Positions 10,763 through 23,339 of a stretch of 64,000 nt of DNA are shown here, one piece after another. The DNA comes from Nageia nagi (lineage: Eukaryota > Pinophyta), in NCBI GenBank assembly GCA_050084985.1, contig JBITNC010000001.1, forward strand, positions 123,442,001 to 123,506,000. Direction: 5' to 3'. The notes under the pieces were generated by a model that was given only the letters and a program-made list of their open reading frames with translations, ran no database searches and was not told the DNA's origin. A program made the translations under genes and the position numbers. Each line of letters starts with the position of its first letter. The stretch's first letter is position 1.

Positions 10763-12200
10763 ATCCCATCAATAATATTTCTCCCTTGAATAAATCCTCC
10801 CTATTCCAAAGAGATAAGGTGATAGAGGTTCAACTTTAACATATTAACCATTATTTTAATGAGGATCTTATATACCATATTACATAGATTGACTAGGTGA
10901 AACTTCTTGTAGTCTTTTACATCCAAGAATTTGGGAATAAATGCCAAAAATGTAATATTTCAAGCCTTAAGGATTTGCTGAGAGCATTGGATTTCTCTTA
11001 CTACCTGAGTGATCTCTATGCCCATAAGCCCCTAGAAGTTTTGAAAAAATTCTACAAGGAACCCATATGGACTTGGGGATTTGTTATGGGCCATAGAGAA
11101 CACTATGTTCTTGATTTTCAAATAAGAGAAAGGTATGATGGCTTTCCAATTTTGCTCATTAGTCACCAACTTTAGGATATTTTTCAAAATATCCACCATC
11201 TAAGCATTGTGAAGTTTTTCTTCCAAGGAAAACAACCATTGAAAGAATCTAACACATGCCTCTTTTATTTCCTTAATGTCTTGCATGCATTTTTCTTAAG
11301 TAGTTTTAATTTCCAAAATCCTATTTTTTTTTTATATGTTTGAAGGTGGTCATTTTCAAAAACCTTGTGTTACAATCACCCTCTTGAATCCACGTTATTA
11401 TCGATTTCTCTCTCCATTTCATTTCTTTCCTTGCTAAATTGTTATGAAGGTAGAATAACATTTCTTTCTCTTCCTTTATAAGATCTTTTTACAATCCTAT
11501 AGCTTCCATTCTCTTCCCAAATATAGGGATTCTTACTTTCAACTATTACTTCTTTTCCTCAATTCTGCCAAATACTTCTCTATTTCAAACTTTGATCTAT
11601 TTCTTCATATTTTGCAACTTTTTTGCAATGATGAACATCATGGTCATATAGATTGAAAGATTCCACTATTATCTGATCCTTTCCTCCAACTCCATATGAC
11701 TCAACCACATATTTTCAAATATGAAGGGACTATTCTTGGTAGCACAATTCTTTATGTTGAGTAATACTACATTATAATTTGACCCTAGTCATGGTAGAGA
11801 ATGTAGTTGATATTTGGGGAAATCATGAATCCATTCTTATGATACAAAAATCCTATCCAATCTACTCATTATTAGCTTCCCTACTATTTTCCTATTCGTC
11901 CAAGTGTACTTGGTTCCATGGATTCTGAGGTCTGACAAACTCGTGTTAATTAAATAATTCTTAAGATCATTCATCCCAGATAATTGGGACCCATTTAAAA
12001 CTCCTCCTAACTTTTCCTCTAAGTATAATGGGGATTTTAAGTCCTCTATAAGAATCCATCTTTCATCATAATTTTTCTAGAGAATTTCTTCAAGGACTTT
12101 TAAAAATTTCCTTCTCTCCAATAGTCTATTTGGTGTATAAATATTTATGGTATTTAGTTGCTTTTTGGAAGCTTTATGGGTAAGAGTCATACAAATGAAG
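10763..12200 (-). pseudogene. LINE ORF2 endonuclease/reverse transcriptase, truncated
   Basis: Minus-strand translation in pieces gives the usual order of a plant L1 ORF2. 'NTINIYTPNRLLERRKFLK' (near 12150) matches the exonuclease-endonuclease-phosphatase region. It is followed by 'WILIEDLKSPL' where the family normally has a GDFN-type motif, 'TKYTWTNRK', 'SRLDRIFVS', and a degraded SDH-like 'SNYNVV' (near 11790). 'WIQEGDCNTRFLKM' (near 11370) is the linker before the RT, and 'GGFIQGRNIIDGI' at 10763-10800 is RT block 2. Several frame changes and stops separate these pieces. Catalytic RT blocks further on are absent because element A cuts the frame. Confidence 0.7.
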
Positions 12201-12439
12201 TTGGTCTTTACTTTCATAAAATATCCATCAAAGAGTTTTGGTTTTCATAAAGATAGGATTTCCCCTGCATTCCTCTCAGATGGGCATATGCCATCATCAA
12301 TTGAGCCAAATTTTTTCACTTAACAATTTTATTCTTGGCCTCCTTGACTTTTATTTCCTTTCTACTTCCTGCAAATCTCTTGTAGAAGCTTGCTTTCTGA
12401 GGGGGTACTCAACCCCCTCATATTAAATGAGAGGAATAT

Positions 12440-13605
12440 CATTGAGCACCCAACTTAGATGGTGCTCCACCCTCGAAGGTATCCAAAGTACCTTTCTTAC
12501 CATCTACTATATTCTTTACTATTTCCTTCGTTCTTACCTCTTCTAGTGTTGGCCTTCCTTTTATCAAGCTTTTGGTAATTATATGTCTCTCAAGTTGAGT
12601 TTCCTTCCTAATTGTGCCACTTGAGTTTGAGGGACTCTTTCTTCTTCTCATTTTACCTTCCACGTTGTACCATTTGTCGTTCAGGTTTTGAAAATATTAT
12701 CCCTTTGTAATCATCACTGGATTACTATTCAAAATAGTGTTCACCTTATTATCATCTTGATCCTCCTCACTCATCTCATATCCCCAATTATGTTAATGAA
12801 TTTCCCCTCCTTCAATACCTTGCCCTTCTGCTACTTCCTCTGGTTGAGCCTTCTCTTATGGTTGTTTAGGTCTCCACTCCCTTTCTTGCAACACCCTCTT
12901 CAAGCATGATTTCAAAATATGACCAACCTGATTACATTGGGAATAGAGATAGTTATTTTTCTCATAGCATAGCTCTTGTTTGACATATCTAATTTCATCC
13001 TCTAATGTAATTAACTTTGGATGTTTCACTTCAAACTCCACCATAACATGAAATCGTATCGTTACCATTCTTGATCGAGCTTTGGTCACATCATCCATTG
13101 TTAGCAATCTCCCAAAAGATTTCCCAATTCCTTCGAAGATCTTCTTATGTAAAAAATCAAAAAGAAGGTTTGGAAGAGTTACGCAGATATGCACTCTTAT
13201 TATTTATGCTTATAGTGGATTGAAACCAGACCTCCATCGTTCAAAAAATAATCTTGTATTACCAAAGAACCAAGATGAGATCAAGATCACATTTCGATTA
13301 CTTTTATTGCTAAAGGGGAAGAGCATATAGTCGTTAGGTAATGTAGCAATATCCAAACTCTCCAAAAGTTTCCATTTGAATTTTTCCCATTTCTAGATAC
13401 TATCAATGTTCAATCTTGCTCCCTACATTTTTCTGATCAAACTTAGTCTACCTCTTTTCATAGTTTGGTTAGTGACTGCTCGAGGAATCTTAAGTTTTAA
13501 TTTCCCATTGTTCGAAGTTGTAGCTCTTAACGGGAGACCAAGATCCACCTTCACTTCTTGAGAGAATAGTTCTCTCCAAGCTTTTCAATTCTCCATGTTA
13601 TCTCC
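12440..13605 (-). pseudogene. LINE ORF1 (Gag-like, zf-CCHC type), broken
   Basis: The clearest piece, 12856-13194, reads LPNLLFDFLHKKIFEGIGKS, then a 'TKARSRMVTIRFHVMVEFEV' stretch, then 'CNQVGHILKSC'. This is the order seen in the DUF4283 plus zf-CCHC_4 proteins encoded by plant L1 ORF1. The first zinc-binding cysteine appears lost (YSQC). The N-terminal piece near 13440-13600 contains 'SWRELFSQ'-like sequence with an early stop. The basic, Ser-rich tail is at 12439-12663. It would bind LINE RNA; it is no longer translatable in full. Confidence 0.6.
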
Positions 13606-13640
13606 TCATTCACTCATCGTAGCTAAGGGGAATCATCGAT

Positions 13641-15235
13641 CAAAGGGAAGGCGATAGAAGTGAAACATCCTAACAAATTCTAAGGTTGGAGAGCATGCCA
13701 TTCTTCTTTATTTTGAGAAGATGTATCATTCTACCATACATTTGAAAACTATTAAATATTTAGGATAAACATTATGAAGAATTTATATCCATTGTCTTGT
13801 AGGATTGAAACCCAACCCTTACCGCTACACCAATACCTTACGATTTATGAATAATCCTTTTTTATGATGATAAACTTTAAATTAAATTATTTTATAAAAA
13901 TCTTTTTAATTATGAAATTATATAATTCTACAAATATAAAAAATTTGATTAAAAACAAAAAAAAAATGTTTATAAACTAAATAAAAATACTTATAATAAT
14001 ATATTCATCTTTGAAAAAATATTAAACATCAACACAACCTAAAAAGTACACTGAACAAAGAATTTTCCTTAGAAAAGTTCAAAGACATCATCCAACATTT
14101 AATATAAACAACATTTTCTAAATACGCGAAAAAGAAACCTATCATATTCCAACAAGCACTCTGATAGAAAGATAATAAACTTTATGCTCTTGGATGGAAT
14201 TTGTGTACTACAAGATTCATTCCCGTAGTTATTTGGTAATTGATGAACATGGTGTCATGTTCTCCAATAATGAGATGGTGGGGTTTGAATTTGGGTCGTT
14301 TTAATGACAGTGGTGGGTTTGATTTTCAGTGTTGCCTATCATTCTTCTCTGTTATGAAAAAGAAGAGGTTCCAACCTGGTCGTTGCAGGGCCGTAAAGCT
14401 TCTGACAATGCAGGCATAAACATCTATGGTCACGGGTTGATGGAAATTGTGTATTCCCAGTCTTTAGCTGTTTGGTCTTTGAAAAGTCATACCATGGCCC
14501 CATGTTATTCAATAATTTAGAGGATGGTGGTCACCTTAGCATTTAAAATTAGTAATTGCAACTTTCTGTAATGGCTATGTAGAATGAAAAAGAAAGGACT
14601 TATTTTGTTCTTATCTTGTTTTTATTATTATTATTATTGTTGTTGTTAATATTTTTATTAATTTTATTTTTTAAATGATTAAATTCACTTTAATAAAATA
14701 TTAAATCATATAAAATGTATATGGTAGAAAAATTTATACTTCGAGCGTTTCGTGTTATATCAAAAAAGAAATTTTGGGAAAAGCAAAACAATCTTCACAT
14801 TGTCTTTATACAAGGTACACTATCACCGTTATAAAATAATTATACAATAAAAAAGGAGAGAGCAGAAATCCACTACTAACGTGATCCATCACATATGCAT
14901 TTAACACATTAAAAAGAGGGTGAGGTACTAGCAAGTTGAACGTTAGCTAGCTAGCAGAGAAGTGGCTATCTTTTTAATAATTGTCATGTTCACCATATCC
15001 TCATTATGCTTTCAAACATTGGAAGAGAATATTTGAATGATGGATGAATGAAACATTTGAACGATGGATGATGATATTGAAATAGACATAGTTTTCCATT
15101 ATTTATTATATTTAAAATTTAATATTTGAAATTTATATTTGAGTAGGTTGTGGGGAAAAACATTTTGAGAATGTTCATTGATGCCGAGACTCTTCCACCT
15201 AGTTATGCATGCAATGTGATACATCAAAACAACAT
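13641..15235. other. unrecognised DNA next to the LINE
   Basis: AT-rich from 13850 to 14050 and from 14600 to 14720 (TTA/GTT runs). 14329-14520 is open for 63 codons on the plus strand with less biased composition, but no domain is visible. At 13801-13832 the minus strand reads TGGTGTAGCGGTAAG followed closely by GGTTTCAATCC; these resemble tRNA A and B boxes but are only about 20 bp apart, too close for a normal tRNA gene. Confidence 0.4.
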
Positions 15236-15415
15236 AAACTCTATTGGTTTAGTTGGTCATGTTGTGACCTATGTCGGGACAAAATGTCCCATGTTCAGAT
15301 CCCACTAAAAATGATAAAATGTACTCCCTATAGTTGTCTCATAGACAGCTTTTGATCTCCCAAAAATATTAATAAAATTTCTTTCTTTATTATCTCTATC
15401 TTTCTTCTTCAATAT
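15236..15415 (+). mobile_element. candidate tRNA-derived SINE
   Basis: An A-box-like TGGTTTAGTTGG (15245-15256) is followed 48 bp later, start to start, by a B-box-like GTTCAGATCCC (15293-15303), the spacing of an internal Pol III promoter. It is followed by a short unrelated body and a T-rich end with 'ttctttctttatta'. No intact tRNA cloverleaf was seen, so a SINE fits better than a tRNA gene. Ends and target duplication are not certain. Confidence 0.5.
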
Positions 15416-17482
15416 TACAAGTCAAAAGAAGATCCTTATCATAAAACGTGAACTTGTTACTTGAATCGCATCACAACCTCAAAAGTTTCATTTGCATCAT
15501 TGAGTCTCCCTTTGACATCAATCCTAAGATTGTTCTGATTCAACAATGAAGGCGAAACCCTCAATATCCATTCAAAGTTGTACAACATAAGATTGTGCTT
15601 AATTGATGATAAAACTCCATATTTAGAAATCTCGTTATCCAACACTTTTAGAATCTTATTCACTCCCTTCTAAGGACAATTGCTTATCCCTACAAGTCTC
15701 ACGAGAAACACCTCATGATCCATCTACAAATATTTTCCACCACCTTAAACTAGACTTATATGCACAAAATTAATAAATCTCTACTTATTATTTTAAAAAA
15801 AATGCATTCCTTTTCAAAATCTTACAGACACAGATTCTCATATTAAGCCTATCTCCGTATCGGGAAAGTTTTCAAAATGAACTCAAATGTGAAATCACAA
15901 AATAATCTTTATTGAAATTTATTATAGAAATGGATATGCTCTAGACATTACAACAATCGCAAGACTATTTACCATGGATTTGTGCCATAGAATGCTTCAA
16001 GCTCAATAAGATTTTTAATATGCGAGTGCCTCAGCCCAAAGTGAGAGTCCTAATAGTATGTATGGATGTCTATTAAAGATTATTTTAAAATTTTATGCAT
16101 TTGCTAATAGACATGTATGTTGAAGGAGGTGGGAACATGAAAGAGGTTTTGCAAATTAAAAACTTGAAGGAGCTTGATGCACTTTCCTATTAAAAACACT
16201 GCTTATTAAAAACTCTTTTCTATTTGAAACCTTGCCTATTACAAAAACTCTATTTTTCTGGTCAATAATAGAGCTTCTCCAGTGCTATATAAAGTTGCTC
16301 TATTTTGTATGGTAGGGAGGGTGAGGAAGCATGCCACACTCATGATTAGCATGAGAAAAAGGAGGCACGCCTAGAGGAAGGCATGTGTGGAGGTGATATG
16401 CTCCTTCTCCATATAGACACCATGGATCAAGAGAAGCCAAACCATAGATACAGAAAGCAGGTAGAGGGTCTTGATTAGGCAATTTGGCAAGCACATCGAT
16501 TACCATATTCTAAATATAAATGCCTAGAACATCCTACAAGGGAAGAATTCATAAGAGACCTAGAAGTCTGAAGAATTCTCTATAATGAAGGTATTGATGG
16601 CTTTGTGGATTCCCTAAATGGCTACCAAAAACAAAGTTGCTCATCTTTGGAAAAATTCTAGAAACTTGATAAGAATGAAGGAGAAAAGAGAAAGAGGGAG
16701 ACATAGTGGGTCATTTTCAAGTTTGGGAGTATTTTGGACCACATTAATGTAGACACAAGGAAGGCTGGTGGAGAGGGCAGGTGTAGTGGGGAGTTGAAGG
16801 AGGAATCCAAGTAAAGGATCATTATGGTATGGAAATGCAAAGGAATTTATGGTGGTATGATCTGGTGGCATTAGGCATTGGAGGGGAATCTAAAGAGAAT
16901 GGTATACCATCCATTATTGTGTCTAGCCATTATTATGTGATCTGCCATCTTGAGGCCTTTCGATTTGCTTTCTACCTTTTGTTATACTGAGTTCATTATT
17001 ACCATGCTAGATGCAGGTGGTTCCTTTAGTTATCTAGAAACCACCTTCGATACATTTTCTTTTCAAAGAAAAATCCAAAGGTCATTTTGTTGGTATTTTT
17101 ATGTTTTTCATTTATTTATGTTTCTCTTTGTTTACAAATCTTGATTTGTAACTTTCTATTATGGTTTTAGAGGACTGTTATGGTTGTAGGGGAATAGGTT
17201 GCATATATCATTGACATAACTTTAGTATTGGAGTATGTGATCTCCAATGTGGCAGTGGCCTAGAGTTTCACTTCTTATATAGTGAATGGATTCATCTAGC
17301 TAAGGGACTAATTGCCCTCCTAATAATTTGACACACCTATCAGAATCTGATACACTTGTGCATTTTTTCGTATCATTTTTTCCTAATTAATAGAATCACA
17401 AAGCTATACTACAAAAATATATTTGCAAAAGAATTTTTGCATATTACTTTCATGAATATGAAAAAAATGAATCATACACAAT
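15416..17482. other. unrecognised DNA, no supported gene
   Basis: Several open frames of 60-76 codons (15457-15663, 16300-16506 and 16641-16871 on the minus strand; 16950-17144 on the plus strand) show no domain, no shared frame and no neighbours that would support them. 16080-16260 repeats the phrase 'tattaaaaact' several times. I see nothing further here. Confidence 0.4.
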
Positions 17483-17699
17483 AGAATAGTTTTGTGAATA
17501 TGCAAAAATATGGCCCAAAAAAACTATGTACCAAAAGCATAGATTGACTAAGTGACGTAAAATGATGTTACATGGATTTGAACTTGCATCTAGTATTTCA
17601 AAACCCAATGTTTTAACCAATATACCAACATTTCATTGAAAAATAGGCATTTCATTTTTATTTATTTAACCTCATATTTGATATTCACAAAACTATTCT
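17483..17699. repeat. foldback with perfect 19-bp arms and Pol III-like boxes
   Basis: AGAATAGTTTTGTGAATAT at 17483-17501 is exactly reverse-complemented at 17681-17699. Between the arms the minus strand carries TGGTATATTGGT (17616-17627) and AAGTTCAAATCC (17574-17585), 42 bp apart start to start, like the A and B boxes of a tRNA-derived SINE. It may be a minus-strand SINE inside a foldback, or a small foldback element. Confidence 0.5.
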
Positions 17700-18032
17700 T
17701 ACATATTAGTTTCAAAAATACACATCAAAAAATCATAAAAAATATATATAGTGGGAAAAGATTTTTCGACTTGTCAAAAGTCCAATAGAATTTCGTAGAT
17801 TGTTAGGGGGGTGAAAATTCCCTTAGCTACACAAATCCTATAGTGAATGTAATCAAAATGGGAACTATCATCTAATGGTTCAAGGTGGACATGAGATCTT
17901 GGAGGGATTCAATGACTTCAATGACTTGTATCTTCTTGTTATCATATTGTTTATCTTCATCATATTATGTATCTATTATAGGTTTGTGTAGCACATGTTT
18001 AGGTTTCTTATTTCTTATTTTATTTATTAATG
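17700..18032. other. unrecognised spacer
   Basis: No domain, RNA or repeat with a partner elsewhere in the window was seen. The 61-codon frame at 17885-18070 runs into repeat F and is not supported as a gene. Confidence 0.4.
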
Positions 18033-19394
18033 TTGATATGTGTCTTGGTACACCTAGGATTTTGGTCTAAATGAACTAAATACACATAAATATTTAAGTA
18101 TGTGATATCTAAGGTAATTAACCTAAATAAAATATACATGAATAGCAAGAAATAAAGAATAACAGTGTAGTAATATAAACAAGAGTTTTATTGATGCCAA
18201 GATAAAAGATGAAAGCACACACTAAAGAGATGAAATCAAGTGTAAGATAAATACTTATGTATCCTGACCTATATTGAAGTTGAATATATATAAGATGAAC
18301 TAATCAAAGAGAGATTACCTTGATTTGTAAACCCCATGACTAATAGTAGAAAAGATTCTAGCATAGGTGATAGGTCTTAGGAGTTCAACTCGAGCACTTA
18401 CTTCAACATAGGTAATAGGATTTCAGTTGAATGAGGTCCACCAATAAGGATCAATAACAATAGATGTGTCAATAAGTTGAGCCAAGTATATGATCGTGAA
18501 GATGGATGATAGATATTTACTTGAGTGATAACAAGATTCCAATCTCAATAGGTCATGTTTACAAGCACCTAAGAGTAGGGTATTGATAATTGAGATGTAA
18601 TCTTGATATGCTTTCCCCAAGGTAGAGATACTTACATTTATATTAAGTGTGATATCTCCATTTGACCCCTTGTAAGAAGGTTTAAGCCTTATTGGTGTAA
18701 CATAAAAATTAAGAATACAACCTAAGAAATATGTCATAATAAGGTACAATATGATTAAAATATGATAAAGTATGATTAAATATGTATGTAATGTTACACC
18801 TAAGTGGGACCTTATTAGGGGGACCACTTTTATGTATCGATAAATTCCCAAGATAAATACTTTTTCATCCTTACTTATGTCGAAGCTGAATATATGCATA
18901 ACAAACTAATCAAAGAGATATGACCTTGATGTGAGAACCCCACAACCAACAACATAAAGGATCATAGCATAAGAGCTAGGAATTAGGAGCTCAACATTGA
19001 TGCACACTTTAGCATGGGTGCTAGCATTTCAATGGAATAAGGTCCATCAACAAGGATCGATAACAATAGATGTATAGAAAGCCAAGCCAAGCATATGATC
19101 ATGAAGATGGATGATATATATTTGCTTGAGTAATAACAAGATTCCAATCTCAATAGGTGGTATTTAGATATGTTCAACAATAGGCTATTGGCTATCAAGA
19201 TGTAATCTTGATATGCTTTCCCCAAGTTAGAGATGCTTACATTTATATCAAGCATGATATCACTATTTACCCCCTTGTAAGAAGGTTGAAGCCATCCTAG
19301 TGTGCCTAATATAAAAATAAGAACACAACTTGAAAAATATGTGATAATAAGGTACAACATGATTAAAATATGATAAAGTGTGATTAAATATATG
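18033..19394. repeat. Repeat F with a tandem unit of about 600 bp
   Basis: Starts with a segment that is found again at 53308-53898. Within it a unit starting 'gataaatact' at 18246 is repeated from 18852, so units are about 606 and 595 bp. Each unit includes 'tgtaatgttacacctaag' (18795, 19395), which is also where unit E2 begins at 33252. Minus-strand open frames (18423-18899, 18983-19423) exist in both units but match no family; they are probably a by-product of the duplication. F may be LTR or flanking sequence of the E family. Confidence 0.6.
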
Positions 19395-19899
19395 TGTAAT
19401 GTTACACCTAAGTAGGACCTCATTTAGATGACCACTTCAGGTGTCAACAAATGCCCCACTTTGCAAGTATAATGAAAAACAAACTTTTGAAATGTAATTA
19501 TGCTTGTAAAGAAAGTAAAAGGGAAAGAGAAGAAAAAATTGATACTTCCTTGGTTTAACTGAAAAATTGTCCAAATCATCAAGGAATGATTATGTATATT
19601 TCCCCTCTTTGCCTTGGTTTTTAGATGTAATAGTTTGCATGAAGTAGAATCAACAAAGAGAAAAGAATAACTTGAAAATAAGAGAGATAAAAATACCAAA
19701 CTCCAAGTATACCTAAGATGTTAACTTATAAAAGATATAGTAATATAGTGATTAATCATCATAATAAATAATATAGCAATAATGAAGAAAGGATGAAATT
19801 AATATAAGATGCACATATCATCTTGAGAACATCAAATACAAAAATACTCAATATTTAATTCTTATATGCATACATACAAGATTAGAATAAAATGTTCAT

Positions 19900-20300
19900 A
19901 TCATCATGGGGTACATAACCCACTCCTAGATGGAACATATGCAATCAAAATCATATATTTTGACAACATCATGGGGTACATACCCCATTCCTAGATGTGA
20001 CATATGAATCATAAAGAACTAGCATGATGATGGTTAGATTAGATCCAACCAACAAAGATGACTCAAAGTAATGATAGAGGTTAGTTTTGACCCAACCAAA
20101 AAAGGTGACTCCATGAGAAATACCATACATCGTCATGAGATACATGTAATTTTCCTAGATGTAGATATGATATGCTATCATCGTCATGAGTTATAATCCT
20201 AATTCCTAGATGTGATATAAAGGTGATGGTTAGTTTAGACCCAACCAACAAAGGTGACTCAAAGAGATGGTTGACTAGTTTGTTTCCCAACCATGTATGT
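19900..20300 (+). repeat. cluster of short repeated hairpin motifs in E1
   Basis: 'catcatgggg.tacat' plus 'cctagatg' occurs about four times. One copy forms ATGGGGTACATACCCCAT (19970-19987), a 6-bp stem with a 6-base loop. It alternates with 'ggttag.tt.gacccaacc' phrases that can pair GGTT with AACC and with 'aaaggtgactc'. The arrangement is kept in E2 at about 33770-34160. Confidence 0.6.
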
Positions 20301-21138
20301 GATTATAGTATCAATGATAATCCAGAATGTAGTGAGTGATAGAAATACTTCATGTATCTTACTCTTTATTTTGATTTATGCCTTTATATACCAATTTCCA
20401 TGTTAGCTTCAATGTTGGTGTTAGTTTAGGTGTTGTATGCTGGTGTTGTTGCATTTGTAGAGTTTGATCTACTTGATCTATTTGATTATGATATTTTGAT
20501 ACATGATAGAAGCTATTAAAGTATAAATTTTATGACAAAAGCATTTGACCTATCACAAACATGCACAAAATGCTTTGTTCTTTGAGTAGATATCCATTTG
20601 TTCCTACAAAGAACCTTTTTCTTCAATATTAATTAGTCTTATATTAGGTTTTAGTTCACATTAAAGAGGAGGTGTCAATGTGTCCAGTGTGAGGTGATAG
20701 GTGTGAAGGAATGGCAGTGTAGATACTAGTGATCAACATGGGCATGAATAGGAGTTCTAACATGAGGATTATGAAGGAAAATGTTATCCAAAATTTGGTC
20801 TAACTATTGTAATTTTTAAGAAATTAGTAAAGATCATGATTTAAGAGGTGTAGTGGTGCAAGTTGACCAATGGTTATTGGTTATCTCATAAAATATATCC
20901 TATTTTTTATTTAAATAGGCTAAATTGGTGGTTCATTTTCATTTGCACTATGTGAATTTTGAGCTCTAGTGTAGGATAGTTAGTGTGCTCATTATGGTAG
21001 GATTAGTGGATTCCTAGGAGGTTTGAGTGATCAAGTAAGTATTTTATATATGTGTATCAATGTATTAACTTGATTTGGGCTAGATTTACCAAGATTGTAA
21101 CCAAATCGGTTATGTAGGATAGAGATTACGGATCAATA

Positions 21139-23129
21139 TGTTGAATTATGTGTGACACTGAGAGCAGGGGTGAATCAGTATTTCAATTTTAAAACTTTAA
21201 ATTTGGAAACTTTAAATAGTGCAGTAGAGAAATAAAACCAAATAGAAAAGCACACTAAGATATCAAACACACAACACAAGATATAACAAGGTTCACCAAT
21301 GTGGCTACATCCCCGAAAAAGACTGCTTGGACTTCAATCCAAATCCAACCATTGTAAAGCACCAAATTTACATATAATTTATCAGCACCAACTAAAAGGA
21401 GCACCAACCCCTAAGCTTTATAGCACCCACTACAAGGAGCACTAACCCCACTTGCCAAGCACCCACTTAACAAATTTAATAAGATGGAATGAAAGATTGA
21501 TAACCAGCTACCCAAGACCCGGAATGGTCTAGCTCAAAACTTTTCTCACAAAATACAATCTGAATCATATTCTATTTTCTTTATGCTCATGCCAATAGCT
21601 CTTAATTCATCTATAATTTGAAACCCCTTTTAATTCATACACATTTGCTTTGGATTCCTGTCTACTGAAAAACGCTTAAAATTGGATCAAGAAACTGTTG
21701 CTCATATCACTGAAAGGGCTGCCGTTATTTTTCACCAAGAAAACTCCTCATATTCTAAATCAAAATGATATAATTTCTACAAACATATAGAACTTTCAAC
21801 ACTTATAGAATTATTAAGAAAACATTCATTTTTGAGATATCCGTTACTCATACATGCTTCACACACCTCTCAATAACAAACTACATTGCCAAAACACAAA
21901 CCTAGAAAAATCTGAATTTATTTGAACTAGTTGAAGATAATACCTCGAATGTACTCAAAACATGTGTTCCATTTCTATAAGGCACAAAATGGTATGACTA
22001 CAAAATGGTATGACTAATTTCACATAGATGTCGAAATACTTTTCAAAGCTCGAATCTGTCTTTTTATCTTCTCCTCTCTTGTTTTGTTTTTTTAAAAAGT
22101 GTCACATGATAAAAGAACTCTTGAGCCTTAAATAGAAGTGTGATAATTGAGATATAAAATAAAAGGAAAGAGCATTTTTCAAACCATACACACTATTCCT
22201 TTTTGCTTGTCACTTAAAACTATTGTCGGCCAAAATTGGAAAATTAAGAAAAAAAGCTCTAATGACTTTTTCGATGAGCTATAAATTCTTACTGAGTGCA
22301 AGGTTTAACATGACATTTGGACCACGTGTTATTCATATAATGAACTACATTTTTATCCAAATTTGAAGCTTTAAATCCTCATAGTTTGCACACAGCACTT
22401 TTCGCAAGGTGGCCTCCGACACAGATTTCATAGGTATTTTGTTATGGTTGGATTTGTGCAAGTTATAGGTTCTCATAGTTCGAGGCCTCAAATCAAGATG
22501 GTTAAAAATACAAAGTTGTTCATCTAATTAAGTTATACATGTTAAAAATTTTAAATTCTAAATTTAAATACTTTTAGAGCCCAAAACAACCAACCTACTA
22601 TTTCCAAAATTTATGCTCAAATAGTCAAAAAGTTACGGAGTGGCATTTTGCAGCTTGTACCATTTCTTCCTCGATTATCATCTTGCTATGAAATTTGGAC
22701 CACACCTTATTGGTATATATTAATATATATTATTTAAATTTCAACCTTTGATTCATCACCATTTGCTTGCAATTCAAATTGTACAAAGCCAATTTTACAC
22801 AAATTTTTGACTGCACCATAATCCACAAGAGTGCCCAAAATTGAACCAACATGAAATTTGACCATTCCAATGCTTCACACAAGTTTGTTATCAACCCAAC
22901 AACTGATCCAAACCATCTCTCACTGTTTGTCACCTTCCATTTGTAATTTGGCCCTCTTGACAACTTTTGGTACCTCATGACAACTTTTGGTCCCTTTATC
23001 GTTTTTGCATCGACAACTTTGTAGATCTTGTCGATGTTATTTATTTGACATGTGCAACCATATGAACCTTATGCAAACTAATCTCATCGTGTTGACAACA
23101 ATGACAACACTGTTGCACCATACTCAATA
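21139..23129 (-). repeat. Element D 3' LTR (left in the window)
   Basis: Aligns with 28471-30396 over its whole length, with small indels. It begins TGTTGAATTATGTG in plus-strand reading and ends ACTCAATA, where the other copy has ACTCAACA. At about 2 kb it is long for a Copia LTR. The open frames inside it (22730-22978, 23041-23272 minus) are not genes. Confidence 0.9.
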
Positions 23130-23143
23130 ATCTCCCCCTTTGG
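23130..23143 (-). promoter_or_regulatory. polypurine tract of element D
   Basis: On the minus strand CCAAAGGGGGAGAT ends exactly at the inner edge of the 3' LTR. Further G-runs occur nearby (about 23185 and 23313). Confidence 0.85.
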
Positions 23144-23339
23144 AATTGTTGGCAACACATGCAAAAACTTGTTACTCTTCTCCCCCTTTGACAACAAATA
23201 CAAAGGGGTGTCGTGGACTCCCCTGAGTCCATATACACAATACTTAGGTGTAAATAGTATACAAAAGAACATAATTATACAGGAGTAAAAAGATAAATAA
23301 ATACAAAATTACTCCCCCTGAGATTGTGCATCCAAAAGC

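Larger units (their letters stand above)
10763..13640 (-). mobile_element. L1-type LINE, interrupted by element A
   Basis: On the minus strand there is an ORF1 with a nucleic-acid-binding region and a CCHC-like knuckle, followed by an ORF2 with endonuclease remnants and the first part of a reverse transcriptase. The element stops at 10763 exactly where A's LTR begins, so its remaining RT and 3' end should lie on the far side of A, outside this window. Both frames are decayed. The 5' limit near 13640 is estimated from the first ORF1 start-like codon (about 13614). Confidence 0.7.

Noticed and set aside
13801-13832. tRNA-like A and B boxes on the minus strand
   Set aside because: They are about 20 bp apart, too close for a functional tRNA promoter, and no cloverleaf forms. 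At best an eroded SINE.
16300-16871. Proline-rich minus-strand frames possibly forming a gene
   Set aside because: Short, overlapping in different frames, no start context or domain.
18423-19423. Two similar minus-strand frames of 158 and 146 codons suggesting a duplicated gene
   Set aside because: They follow the 600-bp tandem repeat, show no domain, have no conserved start, and the third copy at 53752 is no better. Similarity is explained by DNA duplication.
22730-23272. Minus-strand frames of 60-80 codons near 22.7-23.3 kb
   Set aside because: They lie in the Copia LTR and edge, and the sister LTR does not keep them.
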